A stretch of DNA of 64,000 nucleotides from CBDBND01 sp965262665 (GTDB lineage: Bacteria; Pseudomonadota; Alphaproteobacteria; Rhodospirillales; Rhodospirillaceae), in assembly GCA_965262665.1 (NCBI GenBank), contig CBDHFR010000004.1, positions 3,534,001 to 3,598,000 of the forward strand, written 5' to 3'. Shown one piece after another: positions 62,703 through 64,000 of the stretch. The position numbers were made by a program, and so were the translations under genes. Positions within the stretch are counted from its first letter, which is position 1; every line of letters starts with the position of its first letter. Below the pieces are notes generated by a model. It saw only the letters and a program-made list of their open reading frames with translations. It was not told where the DNA came from and did no database searches.

Positions 62703-63670
62703 ATCACCCTTCGTTGGATAACTATATGCTGCGCTTTCAAAGATTGAACAGACCTTACATCTCAGTGAGGTAGTGTTCTGAGGTGTAGGGACGTCATGCA
62801 AGCCATGCGTGGGCGCCTAACAAATTACTATCGACGTCAGTTGGGAACACCTAACAGAACTCTACGACCTCAAACATTTTCTTAGGTTTTCAGAGACCAT
62901 GAAATTCCCAAGGCTTGAGAGATTCAAGGAAACTGCGAGCCTTAGCGATAACCTAAGAAAAAGCGCATTTTCTTAGGTATTTTGGACGAACGTCGGCTGC
63001 TCAAACGTTCGATAGACGCTAGCCAACCAATATGGCAACGGCTTTCTTTCAAAAATCACATAACGGTAATCGCTCGAACGAGATGGGTTGGAATAGATTG
63101 GTGCGGTTACAGCAAGAACATAAACTGCCATACGGGGCGCTGGCGTCACCCCTCGCCCCTACTAGCTACCCCAGCACCCCTTGTTTTCCTGCGGAAACGC
63201 CTTTGCGTATTAGGTGGACTCTTTTTTGGGCCCCAACCACCAGGGTTCTAGTGCCGCGTCTGTTTCCTGGTTCTTTAAAGTAAACCCCAGACCCCAAATA
63301 TTATTTAAACGAACAATTTAGAAAACTGGTGCCTCAGAAAATCAGGTCTTTCGCATGCGTCTGCTGCTTCAAAGGTTGGGCAAACTTTACATCAGAGCGA
63401 CGGAGGTTTAGGCGAGCGGGTTATGTCTCATAGGTCGTTCCCTATAGAAAACTCCAGACCCTAAGTTTCGTGATAACACGAAACTTATAGATGATCTCCT
63501 AAGCAAATCGGCTCGTTCTTATGCGGCTGTTGCTTCAAGGGCGATACTAACTCTAAATCGGAGTGAGTGAGTTTTGTGAGAGTAGGTCAACGAATATAAT
63601 CAATGGATGGAAACAGGTGGTGCATGCCCTATCCAATCCATTCATTTTGAAATTAAACGGATGTTGTGCC
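62703..63670. other. Non-coding region with several hairpins
   Basis: No gene. Palindromic pairs: TTTTCTTAGGTTTT (62,877) against AACCTAAGAAAAA (62,952) and TTTTCTTAGG (62,972); GTTTCGTGATAACACGAAAC at 63,465-63,484, a perfect 8-bp stem followed by TTATAGATGA and similar to 48,250-48,272. TCTAGTGC and ATAGAAAACTCCAGACCCTAAG-like segments recur (63,280; 63,440). Looks like regulatory or replication-type DNA; function unknown. Confidence 0.45.
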
Positions 63671-64000
63671 GTGGTTGAAAACACAGATTTGTATGACGAT
63701 TGGCGAACGGACAATTCGTTGCTTCATAGGTTTGAAGGGGCTGTAGAGTGTTTAGTTCTTGGAAGCGGAGGGCTAAGGGAGCGGCTAGAGTGTGCGCTAA
63801 ATCAAATAGTCACTATAGACGAAACGGACTTGCCAGTGCACGTGCGTGAGGACTACATAAAACTATGGGATATTACCACAGCAATTGAACTTCCAAGTCA
63901 TCTTATTGGAAAAGTCGGCAGTATAGAGTGGACGCTAAACACATTGCATTGGACAAAGAAAAAATTGGCAGCAGAAATCATATTGAAAATTCACAACGAG
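63671..64000 (+). CDS. Hypothetical protein (partial, leaves window)
   Basis: Frame open from at least GTG 63,671 to the last base: ENTDLYDDWRTDNSLLHRFE, GAVECLVLGSGGLRERLECA, HVREDYIKLWDITTAIELPS, LNTLHWTKKKLAAEIILKIH. In-frame GTGs at 63,617 and 63,620 are other possible starts. Acidic and helical, not recognised. At least 110 residues. Confidence 0.55.
   Translation, partial: MVENTDLYDDWRTDNSLLHRFEGAVECLVLGSGGLRERLECALNQIVTIDETDLPVHVREDYIKLWDITTAIELPSHLIGKVGSIEWTLNTLHWTKKKLAAEIILKIHNE

Noticed and set aside
1..64000. CRISPR arrays, rRNA genes or prophage structural genes
   Set aside because: I saw no regularly spaced direct repeats, no rRNA segments, and no capsid, tail or terminase genes in the window.

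Overview
The left three quarters of the window (about 1-47,640) look like an alphaproteobacterial chromosome of moderate to high GC. Supporting signs are a TonB receptor of the sphingomonad/Rhodospirillales type, KorAB, TRAP transporters, a CHASE4-like histidine kinase, and an RpoH promoter with a ROSE RNA thermometer in front of an hsp20 gene. No rRNA or taxonomic marker is present, so the assignment is inference. The region is strikingly decayed. Genes with single nonsense codons or frameshifts (SBPs, TonB receptor, TPR protein, Ada-like, Hsp20, kinase) sit between intact ones, and relics of IS630, IS21, IS256, IS481 and IS5 elements lie throughout. The mix of clean nonsense substitutions and frameshifts fits real pseudogenisation after IS expansion, as in a host-restricted lineage, better than sequencing error.

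Layout: 1-6.2 kb, tandem family-5 solute-binding proteins, two IS630 relics (one with an internally inverted transposase) and a broken TonB receptor. 6.3-18 kb, metC, a broken TPR/glycosyltransferase, another broken SBP, korAB, and a TRAP transporter whose binding protein and permeases are separated by an IS630 element. 18-28 kb, IS relics, an SBP remnant, a DUF1838 protein, Ada-like and Hsp20 pseudogenes, a RidA-IS256 fusion frame, a kinase pseudogene, a 2OG-Fe(II) oxygenase and an intact IS5. 28.3-32 kb, a GC-rich, undamaged operon for myo-inositol phosphate synthase, an IMPase-like phosphatase and a fused inositol-phosphate cytidylyltransferase/CDP-alcohol phosphotransferase, which resembles the di-myo-inositol phosphate solute pathway of thermophiles.

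The most interesting part is 33.4-47.8 kb, an island with a tyrosine recombinase near each end. Its core (35.5-39.9 kb) is a ubiquitin-like conjugation cassette. On the minus strand a Ubl of the multiubiquitin type, an E2/UBC-like protein and a JAB-E1 fusion are joined by 4-base overlaps. Convergent to them is a papain/C39-like cysteine protease that overlaps the E1 stop codon at a CTAG, preceded by a 64-residue protein. A divergent XRE regulator sits at the other end. The Ubl has no C-terminal Gly-Gly and the E2 lacks a cysteine in the usual place, so the protease is a natural candidate for processing or deconjugation. A YhaN/YhaO (SbcCD-like) pair follows.

At about 47.64 kb the GC content falls sharply, next to a 56-base 3' fragment of a tRNA-Leu, and the rest (to 64,000) is an AT-rich, phage-flavoured second island. 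It carries a T4-like clamp-loader ATPase, a one-domain tyrosine recombinase, QueE, a glycosyltransferase pseudogene, formate dehydrogenase and several IS6-family pieces. It also contains a 4.8-kb segment bounded by about 72-bp inverted repeats. That segment carries a HUH-motif protein, HEPN-like and primase fragments, and a coupled TauD-like dioxygenase/zinc-ribbon pair, and it truncates a PIN-domain gene. A coiled-coil membrane protein, more IS6 debris and a gene running off the right edge complete the window.
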